From NCBI RefSeq assembly GCF_026870155.1, contig NZ_CP113975.1, positions 3,038,001-3,102,000 of the forward strand: DNA of 64,000 bases, given 5' to 3'. This document shows, one piece after another, positions 30,078 through 38,478 of the stretch. Position 1 is the first letter of the stretch; each line of letters opens with the position of its first letter. Source of the stretch: Flavobacterium marginilacus. GTDB lineage: Bacteria > Bacteroidota > Bacteroidia > Flavobacteriales > Flavobacteriaceae. A program made the position numbers and the translations under genes. The notes beneath the pieces were generated by a model. The model was not told where the DNA came from, searched no databases, and worked only from the letters and a program-made list of their open reading frames with translations.

Positions 30078-30285
30078 CATTTCTACCAAAATCTGTGAAG
30101 GGATAGATTCACCATTTTACAAATAGGCTTCACACGCTTACACAAGTTAGCAACTCTTTGTCAAAGTCACACCACTTTCTTGAAATCTGTGGCAAAAACT
30201 TTTTTAGAAGCTAAAGCGAGATACACTGAAAGTGCATAGTTTTAAACTCTATTTGAGACCAATAAAATTTAAACAGGCTCTTAGA

Positions 30286-30582
30286 AAATAAATAATTACA
30301 AAAAATCTTGACAAGAAATTAAAAAAGTAGTAAAAAACTAATGGTTTTAGTTATTAACTTTTGTTTTATACCCATTTATAAAAATTATTTTTTTTAAAAT
30401 ATTTGGAAATATCAATAAATTAAAATACAAATATTCATATTAGGTCTTAAAAAAAGTTATTATCTTGCTTAAGAATAGGAAAAGGATTAAAAAAAAAACA
30501 ATAGTACGGCTTTACAAAAATGAATTTGAAGTTATTTTAAAATCCATCAGTAGCTTTACCTGAATTATAAATCTGCTTAACT
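30286..30582 (+). other. AT-rich leader region of the LytTR regulator
   Basis: There is no gene here. It is AT-rich with long A and T runs. The only supported element is the promoter candidate at 30525-30558 next to the regulator start. Confidence 0.5.
30525..30558 (+). promoter_or_regulatory. Candidate promoter of the LytTR regulator
   Basis: TTTG at 30525-30528, a 22-nt spacer, TAGCTTTA at 30551-30558 (seven of eight positions of TAnnTTTG). It lies 25 nt before the start codon. Confidence 0.45.
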
Positions 30583-31293
30583 ATGAATTGCATTATTATT
30601 GATGACGAAGAAATGGCAAGAGCCATCATAGAAAAAATGATTGAGAATACCCCTCAATTAAATTTGTTACAGGAGTTCTCAAATGCTATTAGCGCTATAA
30701 AATTCTTGAATCAAAATGAGGTCGATTTAATTTTTCTGGACATTCACATGCCCGATTTTACAGGTTTTGATTTTATTCAGACCATTAAAAACCCTCCCAA
30801 AATTATACTAATAACTTCTGACAAGAATTTTGCTATTGAAGCTTTTGAATACGAATGTATTGCTGATTATTTAGTTAAACCTATTACCGAAGACCGTTTT
30901 CAGAAAGCTGTTCAAAAAGTCAATGCCAGCCCGTTACCTCCAACAGCAACAGCTATAAATAAAACTGCTGGTGAAGATAATGCAAACGAATTTTATATTA
31001 ATATTGACCGCCGTTTAATCAAAATTGAATTTGCTCTGGTAAATATTGTAGAAGCCAAAGGAGATTATATCCATATCAAGACGGATAACAAAAATTATGT
31101 AGTTCACTCCACCCTTAAAAAGATTGAAGACAAATTACCTGAAAATTTATTCTTGAAAGTACACCGTTCGTTTATCATCAACATAAAAAAAATTATTGAT
31201 ATTGAAGACAACAGTGTATTAATTGGCAAGGAAGTCATTCCTGTAAGCCGTGCCAATCGGCCGGATTTAATGAAGCGCTTGAATCTATTATAG
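30583..31293 (+). CDS. LytTR-type response regulator
   Basis: A 236-residue protein. The receiver domain (about 1-115) has the acidic pair DDEE at its start, phospho-acceptor Asp53 in LIFLDIHMPDFTG and Lys in YLVKPI. The LytTR DNA-binding domain (about 135-236) has VEAKGDYIHIKT and FLKVHRSFIINIKKI. LytTR regulators in Bacteroidota usually act with a membrane kinase of the LytS type next door; none is adjacent here, so the partner is elsewhere or is one of the kinases of the - strand cluster. It is convergent with the Hpt gene, 48 bp away. Confidence 0.92.
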   Translation: MNCIIIDDEEMARAIIEKMIENTPQLNLLQEFSNAISAIKFLNQNEVDLIFLDIHMPDFTGFDFIQTIKNPPKIILITSDKNFAIEAFEYECIADYLVKPITEDRFQKAVQKVNASPLPPTATAINKTAGEDNANEFYINIDRRLIKIEFALVNIVEAKGDYIHIKTDNKNYVVHSTLKKIEDKLPENLFLKVHRSFIINIKKIIDIEDNSVLIGKEVIPVSRANRPDLMKRLNLL

Positions 31294-31341
31294 CTTTCAA
31301 ATAAACAAACTGTCATTTAGTAATTTACAAACAAAAACCTG

Positions 31342-31659
31342 CTAAATAGTATCTACAAAACACTGCATTGATCTTAAAACGGTTTCAAATTCTTCTTCAG
31401 AATTAATTATACTGTTTAATAAATTATTTTCATGTTCACGAGCTATATAGTAGCCGCTTTCAAGACCCAATATGGAAATTTTATGTTTTAATTTATGAAC
31501 ATGTTCTGAAGCAAGCCTGAAATCCCGGACTTCCATACTTTTATGATATACATCTATTTCAAGCGGAAGTTCTTTTTTAATGATAGCAACCATTTTTTTC
31601 TTAAATACATTATCATCTCCGCAGAGTTTATCTATATAATCTAAATTAGGCTGCTCCAT
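31342..31659 (-). CDS. Hpt phosphotransfer protein
   Basis: The frame is open back to 31713, but the ATG at 31659 (MEQPNLDYIDKLCGDD) starts the Hpt fold and overlaps the kinase stop by only 14 nt, so I place the start there (105 residues). The Hpt helix has VHKLKHKISILGL; His55 is the likely phospho-acceptor. The last gene of the FIST/kinase cluster, it would carry phosphate from the kinase to a receiver protein, such as those at 37075 or 39026. Confidence 0.85.
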   Translation of the reverse strand: MEQPNLDYIDKLCGDDNVFKKKMVAIIKKELPLEIDVYHKSMEVRDFRLASEHVHKLKHKISILGLESGYYIAREHENNLLNSIINSEEEFETVLRSMQCFVDTI

Positions 31660-32686
31660 GGTTTTTAGGTAAGGTGAAAAAAAATGTTGTCCCGATGTTT
31701 TCTTTACTTTCAAGCCAGATAGAACCTTTATAATACTCGATAATTTTATTAACGATAGAAAGCCCCACTCCTGAATTTTGATTATTGCTTTCTAATTTGG
31801 TGAATATTTTAAAAATCATATCATGGTATTTTTCAGCGATTCCGATACCGTTGTCTTTAATATAAAATTCAAAATCCTGCTCCTTTTCTGTACAGCCAAT
31901 TTCAATTCTGCCTTGGGCTTTATCATTATAATTAATACTGTTCTGAATTAAATTCTGCATTAATTGTTTGAATCGCCAGGTATTCCCTTTTATTTTTGGC
32001 AGATTATTAATTATCAGAATTTCAATATTTTTCGGGATATGAATCTCTCTCTTTATTTCGTCAATTACTTGGTTAAAATCAATTAATCTTTCCTCGGATT
32101 CTAATTTATCAACTGTGGAATAAGCCAGAATCCCTTTGATGAGCAGATCCATTTTTTCGACATTAAACAATACTTTATTAAGGGAATCTAAACAGCTTTC
32201 GCCCATTTTATCTTTATTATCCTCAAGAACCCAATTAATCAGGGTATCTATATTTCTAAGCGGTGCTTTCAAATCATGAGAAACCACATGAGCATATTCG
32301 TTAAGCTCCCGGTTTTGATTTTCTAAACTTTTTAGCAGTTCTTCCCTTTGTTTATTCATTGACAAAATTTCTGCAGATTGCTTTTTTAAGAAATCAGACT
32401 GATTAAAATCCTTTTCATTACCCAATTTTTCAGCATCCAGATTCATTGAATTGAATATCTCCGTCAAATTTAAATTTATCTCTTTTAAACTATTGGCTTC
32501 GTTACGCAGTTTTATATTGGCCTCGAAAAGTTCATCAGAACTAATTTTCATAGCGCGCTGTAACATACTCATCTGATCTTCATGATTATTATAAGAATCA
32601 TTGACTGCCTGCAAAAAATGCTTTAAATCTTTTAACTGTTCAGGGTTTATAAATTTGACAATCTGTCTTTTTAGTAAAGCATTCAT
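31646..32686 (-). CDS. Cytoplasmic histidine kinase paired with a FIST protein (NahK-like)
   Basis: A 346-residue soluble kinase without membrane spans. The N-terminal 125 residues are helical, with LKHFLQAVNDSYNNHEDQMS and SSDELFEANIKLRNEA, a start seen in kinases next to FIST genes. HisKA has VVSHDLKAPLRN with phospho-acceptor His137; HATPase has NLIQNSINYND, DNGIGI and NSGVGLSIVNKI. It overlaps the FIST stop by one base (TAATG) and the Hpt gene by 14 nt, so the three form a unit. In NosP/NahK systems the FIST hemoprotein controls such a kinase and the phosphate goes to an Hpt protein. The link to nitric oxide here is an inference. Confidence 0.88.
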   Translation of the reverse strand: MNALLKRQIVKFINPEQLKDLKHFLQAVNDSYNNHEDQMSMLQRAMKISSDELFEANIKLRNEANSLKEINLNLTEIFNSMNLDAEKLGNEKDFNQSDFLKKQSAEILSMNKQREELLKSLENQNRELNEYAHVVSHDLKAPLRNIDTLINWVLEDNKDKMGESCLDSLNKVLFNVEKMDLLIKGILAYSTVDKLESEERLIDFNQVIDEIKREIHIPKNIEILIINNLPKIKGNTWRFKQLMQNLIQNSINYNDKAQGRIEIGCTEKEQDFEFYIKDNGIGIAEKYHDMIFKIFTKLESNNQNSGVGLSIVNKIIEYYKGSIWLESKENIGTTFFFTLPKNHGAA

Positions 32687-33819
32687 TATTCGCTGATTAG
32701 GGTTAAAGTCATCGTTTGATTGTGCAGTTCACAAAACGTATTACCGCTAAACGGAGCCATTTCGCCATAAGAGTAAAACCCAGTAATCGCTACTTCATTT
32801 CCTATTATTTCCTGAACACGCTCTATTTCCTCTTCAACCCTTTGATTCATAACTAATTTCCTTCCTACACAGCTCACTAATAAAGCAAGCTGTGGGTGAT
32901 TTTTTCTGTTTTTCATTGCTAACATGGCAGCCTGCGAAGCCCCCTCGGCGATAGCATCAACTGAGGCCATCATCAGCTGTACTTTTGCATTTTCGGGTAC
33001 ATCTCCAGCTAAAATCATCGACTGATCTTCGTTATTGATATTTAAAATGGTTCGAACCACAGCTTGAGATCTGCCTTCGGGCGTAACATTTAAAGGATAT
33101 AGCAAAGAAGCTTGCGGCAGCTGACTGGCTTTGTCTCCCAAGTATTTTTTATATAAATCCAAAGCAGGCTGTCCGTCAATTTCATACAATACATTAGCTT
33201 CTGATCTGGTAATGATTCTTTCGGGACCAAATGAGCTCCATCCGCCAAAACTGGAAAACGAGATTTCTAGAGTTTTGCCATAAAATCCAATCAAAACGAC
33301 TTCGCCTTCCTTAGGGTTTTCTTTATAGGAAGCTAATGTTTTTTCAAACTTTGAATCGTCCCCGCACATACCTCCCGAGACAGGCACTTTATTTTGAATG
33401 CCTTTTTCAAGACCTTCAATAAGTGAGCTTCCGTTTACGAAACTTCCTTCTGAGAGTACAAATAAATGCTTCAAATTTTCTTTGGGTATTTGCTGGTAAA
33501 GAGATTCTCCTAATGCATTCGCATCTTTTCCATGATTAAAAATATTGTCGGTTCTAATTTCGAATGTGCTTTTTTCAAATTCTACAGCAGTAACTACTAT
33601 AGAATCATCAAAAACATTTGAATCGATAATTTCACCTGATGTAGAACCAAACACCAGATGTTCATAAGGGAATTCCTTTCTGATATCATCAATGACTTCT
33701 GGGCGCTCTAATTGCATTCTATTTCCGAAAACAAGTACCAGCGGATTTTTTAATTCTTCCTCTTTTGTCAGGTAATCCCAATTTTCATTCTTTTTTTTAT
33801 AAGCTTGAATTAATTTCAT
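32686..33819 (-). CDS. FIST-domain sensor protein (NosP-like)
   Basis: A 377-residue cytoplasmic protein with FIST_N (about 28-225; VFGSTSGEIIDSNVFDDSIVV, SGGMCGDD) and FIST_C (about 226-365; YPLNVTPEGRSQAVVRTILN, FYSYGEMAPFSG, CELHNQTMTLTL). The ending GEMAPF and CELHNQTMT is the classic FIST_C signature. In several proteobacteria FIST proteins called NosP bind heme and nitric oxide and control a neighbouring kinase. Here it sits between two kinases, 6 nt after the multi-PAS kinase and overlapping the next. Its ligand cannot be read from the sequence. Confidence 0.9.
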   Translation of the reverse strand: MKLIQAYKKKNENWDYLTKEEELKNPLVLVFGNRMQLERPEVIDDIRKEFPYEHLVFGSTSGEIIDSNVFDDSIVVTAVEFEKSTFEIRTDNIFNHGKDANALGESLYQQIPKENLKHLFVLSEGSFVNGSSLIEGLEKGIQNKVPVSGGMCGDDSKFEKTLASYKENPKEGEVVLIGFYGKTLEISFSSFGGWSSFGPERIITRSEANVLYEIDGQPALDLYKKYLGDKASQLPQASLLYPLNVTPEGRSQAVVRTILNINNEDQSMILAGDVPENAKVQLMMASVDAIAEGASQAAMLAMKNRKNHPQLALLVSCVGRKLVMNQRVEEEIERVQEIIGNEVAITGFYSYGEMAPFSGNTFCELHNQTMTLTLISE

Positions 33820-33825
33820 AAGTTT

Positions 33826-36795
33826 CTATTTTGGTAGTTTAATAAAAAAGGCAGTACCCTTTGTAAGTTCGCTTTCAATCCAGATTTTTCCGTTGTAATT
33901 TTCTACTATTTTTTTCACAATAGACAATCCAATGCCTGTTGATTTCTTATTAGAAGTAAAAGATTGGAATATTTTGAATATTTTTTCCTGATTCTCCTGA
34001 GCAATACCGGGGCCGTTATCTTTAACGACAAAAACATAATGCTTTTTTTCCTCTTCACAGCTTATTTCAATATATCCTTGAGGCTTATCAATATAATTTA
34101 CCGCATTGCTGATGATATTCAGAAATAATTGCTGCATTCTAAATCGTTCTGCTTTAATGGTTGGCAGTTCATTTTTTATTACAACTTGAATGTGCTTGGG
34201 TATATGGATAATATCGATTATTTTGCTGATTTCAGTATTCAGATTAATATTTTCAGTAATCATATCAATAGCATCTACTCTGGAATAGTTTAGAATTCCT
34301 TGGATTAAATGATCCATTTTCTCAACTTTATCTTCTATCATAGTAAGATATTGGAGCGTCTGCTCACTAAATTCTTTCTCATTGTCCTCTTTAATCCATG
34401 TAACCAGTGAGTGTATGCTTTGCAATGGCGATTTTAAATCATGGGATACAATCTGAGCGTAATCATTGAGTTGTTCGTTCTGTTTTTCTAATTTTTTAAG
34501 TAATTCCTCTTTTTGCAGTTCAAGGCTCTTTTGCTGGGTTATGTCTAAATGTATTCCTATTGAACCAATTATTTCGCCATTGACATTGTAATTGGGAGCA
34601 CCGCTGATTAGCCAGTATCTCGTTTCTCCTTTTTTATTAATTGAAGTTACTTCATAAGAATCGGACTTACCCTTAACCCTTTCTTTACTTTTATGAGTAA
34701 CTAATTTTTTATCTTCAGGATGAATCAAAATTTCAGATGCTTTGTTGCCCAGCAGATCAATCAGAGAAAAACCGGTCATATCACAAAATGACTGGTTAGC
34801 CAATTGTATTATATCATCCTTATCCACCTCCAGTAAGCCCATATTCATATTGGCGATAATATTCCTGTATTTTTCTTTTTCTGCTTCTAGGCTTTCTTTG
34901 TATTTTTTCTTGAGGGTAATATCTTCAAAACTCCACAAATGATAATCCTTTTTACTGTCTTTGGCTATTGGGATAAAGCTTCTTTCATACACGCGCCCGT
35001 CAGCCAGTTCAATCTCTTCAGAAAAGACGTTTTCTTTGTTTCTCAAAATTTCTTCTACCCTATCAATAAACGCATCTGGATTTTTAAAAAAGTGTTTATT
35101 TTCTTCAGTACCCATCTTAAAATCAAACCCTATCATTTGTTCTGGTTCGCCTTTAAAATCAAATAAATCGCAAAATCGTTTATTCGCTATCAGCACCTTT
35201 CTATCCTCGTCTTCTAACAAAATACCCAATTGAAGATTGGTTATTAAAGAAGTCAGACGGTTTTCAGAATCAATAAGCTGCTGATTGAATGCTTTTTCCT
35301 GGCTTATATTTTCTTCAATTGCAAAAAACTTAATCACTTCACCCTGTTTGTTATGCAGTGCCTGTCCTTGCACTCTAACCCAATACTTTTCTTTAAATTT
35401 TGTATAATTTAATATTTCGCAGGCAAAAGGAAGGCCTTGTTTTATTTGATTCTTTAAATAATTTATTGTCTCTGGATTGGTTTCTTCACCTTGCAATAAA
35501 TGACCGGGTCTGTGACCAATCAGCTCTTCTTTGGAATATCCGGTCATTTTGGTAAAACTGCTGTTGACCCACTCTATTTTACCTTCTTTGTCACTGATAA
35601 TTACTGAACTGATATTTTTATCTGCTATCGAGGAAAGTAATAAAAGCTGTTCTTCATTTTGCTTGTCTTCTGTAATATCCTCAATCATTGCAAAATATTG
35701 AATTACTTTTTTGGAGGAATTCAAAATCGGCTGTCCAACTGTTTTAGACCAAAAAGTATCCCCGTTTTTTTTAGCATGCAGAATTTCTACCTCAAAAGTA
35801 TCCCCTTCATAAAAAGCATCAATCATTCTATGGATTTCCTCTTTATTAGACAAAGGATTTGACCCCAATTCAACAGGCGTTCTGCCGATAATTTCATCAT
35901 TACTATATCCTGTCAGTTTGGAATAAGCATCATTACACCAAAATATCTTTCCGTCAGGATGTGTAAATACAATTCCGTTTTTATTGGTTTTTGCTACCAG
36001 AGAGAGCTTATTTAACTCTTCCTTATTGATCTTCTGCTCAGTAATATCATGTCCATAAACATTAACATAACCATCTTCCTGAAAACTTTTGCACACAAAA
36101 GAATAGTACTTACCATTACTTTCAGCCTCAAACATCCAGCTTTCTTTTGTTTTATCGATCTGATGCATGATGAATTTAAAAAAATCCTGAATTTCATAAT
36201 CAATCCCGTGAGATGTAAGTTTTTTTAAATTCTGGGCCGCAAGATTCATATTTAATAAACGCCCCTCAAAATCAATAAGAATTAATGGATCTGGATTTTG
36301 ATTAGGAAATAATGATATATCGTGAATTTCCTTACCGGCATTCTTTAATTGATTCTCCTGCTGATGTATTGCAGTTAGAGACTTTTGTGGTTTTAAATCA
36401 AGTAAATCTAATGCTAAATCATGGTGAGCAAAATCAAAAAGAGATATTTTTTTTTCTTTAAAATTGTTCACCGAAGTAAGCCAGAGACTGCCTAAAAATA
36501 TATAGCCGTCAGCATAGTTTTCAAATTGCCCCCGAAGTGAAATTTTCTCCTGGAGTGATTCGATTATGACTAATTGATTTGTAACTTTATAAAAATTGTC
36601 ACTATTTAACTCTTCAATATGCGGTGTGGTAATAGCAAATGAATGAAGGAAATATTCATTGTTTTTTAAATCAGGAATAACTTTGATCAGGCTTTTGCCT
36701 TTGTCTTTGATAAGTAAACTGCCGTCAAGCAAAACATAAAAGGGAAAGATCCTATTGAATGTTTCACTGTCAAAATGAAATTGAGAATTTTCCAT
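33826..36795 (-). CDS. HNOBA/multi-PAS histidine kinase
   Basis: A 989-residue soluble kinase. The first 165 residues look like the HNOBA (heme-NO-binding-associated) domain: FHFDSETFNRIFPFYVLLDG, LRGQFENYADGYIFLGSLW and FDFAHHDLALDLL. Four to five PAS modules follow between about 175 and 755 (GKIFWCNDAYSKLTGYSNDE; GKIEWVNSSFTKMTGYSKEE; DDIIQLANQSFCDMTGFS), with PAC repeats. HisKA has IVSHDLKSPLQS (His785) and HATPase has DNGPGIA and STGIGLSIVKKI. A GGAGGG sequence 8 nt before the ATG is an unusually good Shine-Dalgarno for this group. It leads the FIST/kinase/Hpt cluster. HNOBA plus FIST suggests a gas or heme input. Confidence 0.88.
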   Translation of the reverse strand: MENSQFHFDSETFNRIFPFYVLLDGSLLIKDKGKSLIKVIPDLKNNEYFLHSFAITTPHIEELNSDNFYKVTNQLVIIESLQEKISLRGQFENYADGYIFLGSLWLTSVNNFKEKKISLFDFAHHDLALDLLDLKPQKSLTAIHQQENQLKNAGKEIHDISLFPNQNPDPLILIDFEGRLLNMNLAAQNLKKLTSHGIDYEIQDFFKFIMHQIDKTKESWMFEAESNGKYYSFVCKSFQEDGYVNVYGHDITEQKINKEELNKLSLVAKTNKNGIVFTHPDGKIFWCNDAYSKLTGYSNDEIIGRTPVELGSNPLSNKEEIHRMIDAFYEGDTFEVEILHAKKNGDTFWSKTVGQPILNSSKKVIQYFAMIEDITEDKQNEEQLLLLSSIADKNISSVIISDKEGKIEWVNSSFTKMTGYSKEELIGHRPGHLLQGEETNPETINYLKNQIKQGLPFACEILNYTKFKEKYWVRVQGQALHNKQGEVIKFFAIEENISQEKAFNQQLIDSENRLTSLITNLQLGILLEDEDRKVLIANKRFCDLFDFKGEPEQMIGFDFKMGTEENKHFFKNPDAFIDRVEEILRNKENVFSEEIELADGRVYERSFIPIAKDSKKDYHLWSFEDITLKKKYKESLEAEKEKYRNIIANMNMGLLEVDKDDIIQLANQSFCDMTGFSLIDLLGNKASEILIHPEDKKLVTHKSKERVKGKSDSYEVTSINKKGETRYWLISGAPNYNVNGEIIGSIGIHLDITQQKSLELQKEELLKKLEKQNEQLNDYAQIVSHDLKSPLQSIHSLVTWIKEDNEKEFSEQTLQYLTMIEDKVEKMDHLIQGILNYSRVDAIDMITENINLNTEISKIIDIIHIPKHIQVVIKNELPTIKAERFRMQQLFLNIISNAVNYIDKPQGYIEISCEEEKKHYVFVVKDNGPGIAQENQEKIFKIFQSFTSNKKSTGIGLSIVKKIVENYNGKIWIESELTKGTAFFIKLPK

Positions 36796-37074
36796 GCTTT
36801 ACCCTCCTTAATTTTTTTAAAAAAAACACAAATAATGAGCTGTTATTTCGAATGCTTTTTATACTAGAAGCCACTGAACCATAATAAAATACAGTTCAAT
36901 ACTTTCGAATTTTTACCTTAAATTACTGCTTTTTTCTCAAACAGCAAATTTTTTTAAAACTAAAGTGGTATTTCGTTTTCTTTTTAATATCTATTTTATC
37001 TTTTTACAACTGGAAAAACAGTTAAAAACTATATTTTTTATCGGAGCTGTATTCAGATAACGCCATCTATTGTA
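36796..37074 (-). other. Leader region of the multi-PAS kinase operon
   Basis: 279 bp without a gene. It contains a small hairpin (AACTG / CAGTT at 37008-37023) that may end the receiver transcript, and a 13-nt word (acaactggaaaaa, 37006-37018) that recurs upstream of the receiver gene at 37586-37598. No clear TAnnTTTG box was found. Confidence 0.35.
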
Positions 37075-37488
37075 TTACTGCGAAATCAATTCATTCGTAC
37101 TCCAATAATCTAGTATTTTTCGCAGCCTGTCTACATAATCATCATATTTCAAAGGCTTTAAAATATAGCCTGCGATACCAATTTTATAGCATTCCATAAC
37201 ATCCCTATGATTATTGGAAGTAGTTAATATAATTGCTGGTATGTATTTCAATACATCATCTGATTTTAAAATAGTCAAAAACTCTATCCCGTTCAACTTA
37301 GGCATATTAAGATCCAAAATAATAACATCAGGAATTATTTCTTTTCTTTTTAATACATCAACTGCTTCCTCACCATTATTAGCTTCAATGATACGATGAT
37401 TGAGTTCTAAACTTTTTAGTACTCTATTGAATTTCATGACTTCAATTGCATCATCTTCGATTAGTAATATATTTAATGATTTTGCCAT
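37075..37488 (-). CDS. Single-domain response regulator (Rcp1/CheY-like)
   Basis: The frame opens at 37512, but a TACATTTG box on the - strand (37524-37531) puts the start of transcription near 37517. The ATG at 37488 (MAKSLNILLIEDD) leaves a sensible 30-nt leader, so I choose it (137 residues). Receiver residues are the EDD pair, phospho-acceptor Asp59 in IILDLNMPKLNG, TTSNNHRD and Lys in YILKPLKYDDY. There is no output domain, and the type is common as a partner of PAS kinases. It could receive phosphate from the kinase cluster just downstream. Confidence 0.9.
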   Translation of the reverse strand: MAKSLNILLIEDDAIEVMKFNRVLKSLELNHRIIEANNGEEAVDVLKRKEIIPDVIILDLNMPKLNGIEFLTILKSDDVLKYIPAIILTTSNNHRDVMECYKIGIAGYILKPLKYDDYVDRLRKILDYWSTNELISQ

Positions 37489-37523
37489 TTTATTAATTTT
37501 TTTTATAAACATTTATTCAACTT

Positions 37524-37531
37524 CAAATGTA
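37524..37531 (-). promoter_or_regulatory. Candidate -7 box of the receiver gene
   Basis: TACATTTG on the - strand, 36 nt before the ATG at 37488. The -33 element is weak or absent. Confidence 0.45.
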
Positions 37532-37917
37532 TTTCATTGTCTTAAAAGTAAGAGCTGTTTTTCGTCAGATCCTAATAAAGTATGGACAACTGGAAAAAAA
37601 GTGTCGACGAATGGTATAACGGCATCTCATTCATAAAAATATCTTGAAACGAATAAAACAATGACAATAAACAAAGTGAAGATCAAAACAAGATTCAGAA
37701 AATGGAACTGTTTCCATTTTAATATTCATTCGTCGATAGATGATTTGTAATCAATTACAAGTCAGCCATAAAGTTTAAATATTCATCGACAGTAAACTTC
37801 TATTCGTCGAAAAGAAACAAAAAAACCTTTTTACCGCCATAGATTTGCTTCAGAAATAAGAAACAAATAAAAATTAATCCCATAATAATCTCCAAAAACA
37901 ATCTAACCAATTTAGCT

Positions 37918-38008
37918 GTAATTGCTGTTTCATTACATGATACTTAATTAGTAAGCACTTAAATAAAGTTTCATCTAAATACCACAGAAAAATGAAAACA
38001 GCAATTAC
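37918..38008. repeat. Inverted repeat with 17-18 bp arms
   Basis: gtaattgctgtttcatt (37918-37934) faces aatgaaaacagcaattac (37991-38008) with one bulge, separated by 56 nt. It may be a small non-autonomous element or a strong transcript hairpin. Confidence 0.5.
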
Positions 38009-38024
38009 TCTAAAAAACACAATT

Positions 38025-38214
38025 CTAATTTACTTCCAGAATTACATCGCCGTTTATTATTGGACTTTGCCCATCTAAAATCAATTTTGAAGTTACCTAC
38101 ATCTTCAAAAAAGACTTGCTAAGTCCCAAAAACATGACTTCCTTTTTTGTCCCAAAGGCTTTTAGCTTTATCCAAATTAAAAATCAGTAAAGGCGGTGTA
38201 ATTATTGTGAAGTG
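38025..38214 (-). pseudogene. Decayed coding end, family unknown
   Basis: On the - strand the frame reads FTIITPPLLIFNLDKAKSLW, passes an in-frame stop (TAG), continues QVFFEDVGNFKIDF, then needs a frameshift to finish DGQSPIINGDVILEVN and stop. The coherent peptide across the shift supports a dead gene. I do not recognise the family. Confidence 0.45.
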
Positions 38215-38265
38215 CTATTTTTCTAATGAATAGCAGCAAACGAATCAAAGCCAGTTCTTATAGCT

Positions 38266-38478
38266 TTACTCTTTTGGCAAAACAAAAACAAACATCTTTT
38301 TATTATTCCCTTTATACTTCAAATAGACAGTATCTTCTAATTAATCTGCGATGGCATTTATTGCTTACAATCCAATACCTGAATTTTTAGCATATTACTG
38401 GCTAACGGTTTCAAATAATTTAAATACTTCTTTTAAAATGGCTGCAGAAAAAAACTTTGTCTTTGTCAGACCAGCCAT
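38266..38478 (-). pseudogene. Decayed C-terminal half of a histidine-kinase ATPase domain
   Basis: One frame from 38478 to 38266 reads KEVFKLFETVSQ, stop, YAKNSGIGL, stop, AINAIAD, stop, LEDTVYLKYKGNNKKMFVFV, LPKE. It aligns with the ends of the two intact kinases here (FKIFTKL ... NSGVGLSIVNKIIEYYKGSI ... FFFTLPK). All three stops are TAA where Gln (CAA) would fit, so single C-to-T changes explain them. Confidence 0.6.

Larger units (their letters stand above)
29942..30110 (-). ncRNA. Candidate bridge-RNA region of the IS110 element
   Basis: This is the non-coding stretch directly upstream of the transposase start, where IS110 elements (not the IS1111 group) carry the bridge RNA. It contains a 9-bp stem (AAGGGCCTC / GAGGCCTTT at 30051-30074) and AT-rich internal loops. 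I cannot fold it or match target and donor loops here. The call is by position and by the presence of a strong hairpin only. Confidence 0.3.
28347..30280. mobile_element. IS5-like outer element with an IS110-family transposase nested in it
   Basis: The left end reads GAGCCTGTTTAAGTTTTATT and the right end, reverse complemented, GAGCCTGTTTAAATTTTATT. Both are flanked by TTA (28344-28346 and 30281-30283). GAG ends and a 3-bp TNA duplication fit the IS5 family, IS1031-type group. The only intact gene inside is an IS110-family transposase, which normally has no such ends. I read this as an IS110 element inserted into an older, degenerate IS5-like element whose own transposase is lost. The total is 1934 bp. 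Confidence 0.6.

Noticed and set aside
28347..30280. Reading the outer inverted repeats as the ends of the IS110 element itself
   Set aside because: IS110 elements lack such terminal repeats and TNA duplications; those fit an IS5-type element.
34742..37636. Several + strand frames opposite the kinase and receiver genes
   Set aside because: Antisense to genes with clear catalytic motifs.
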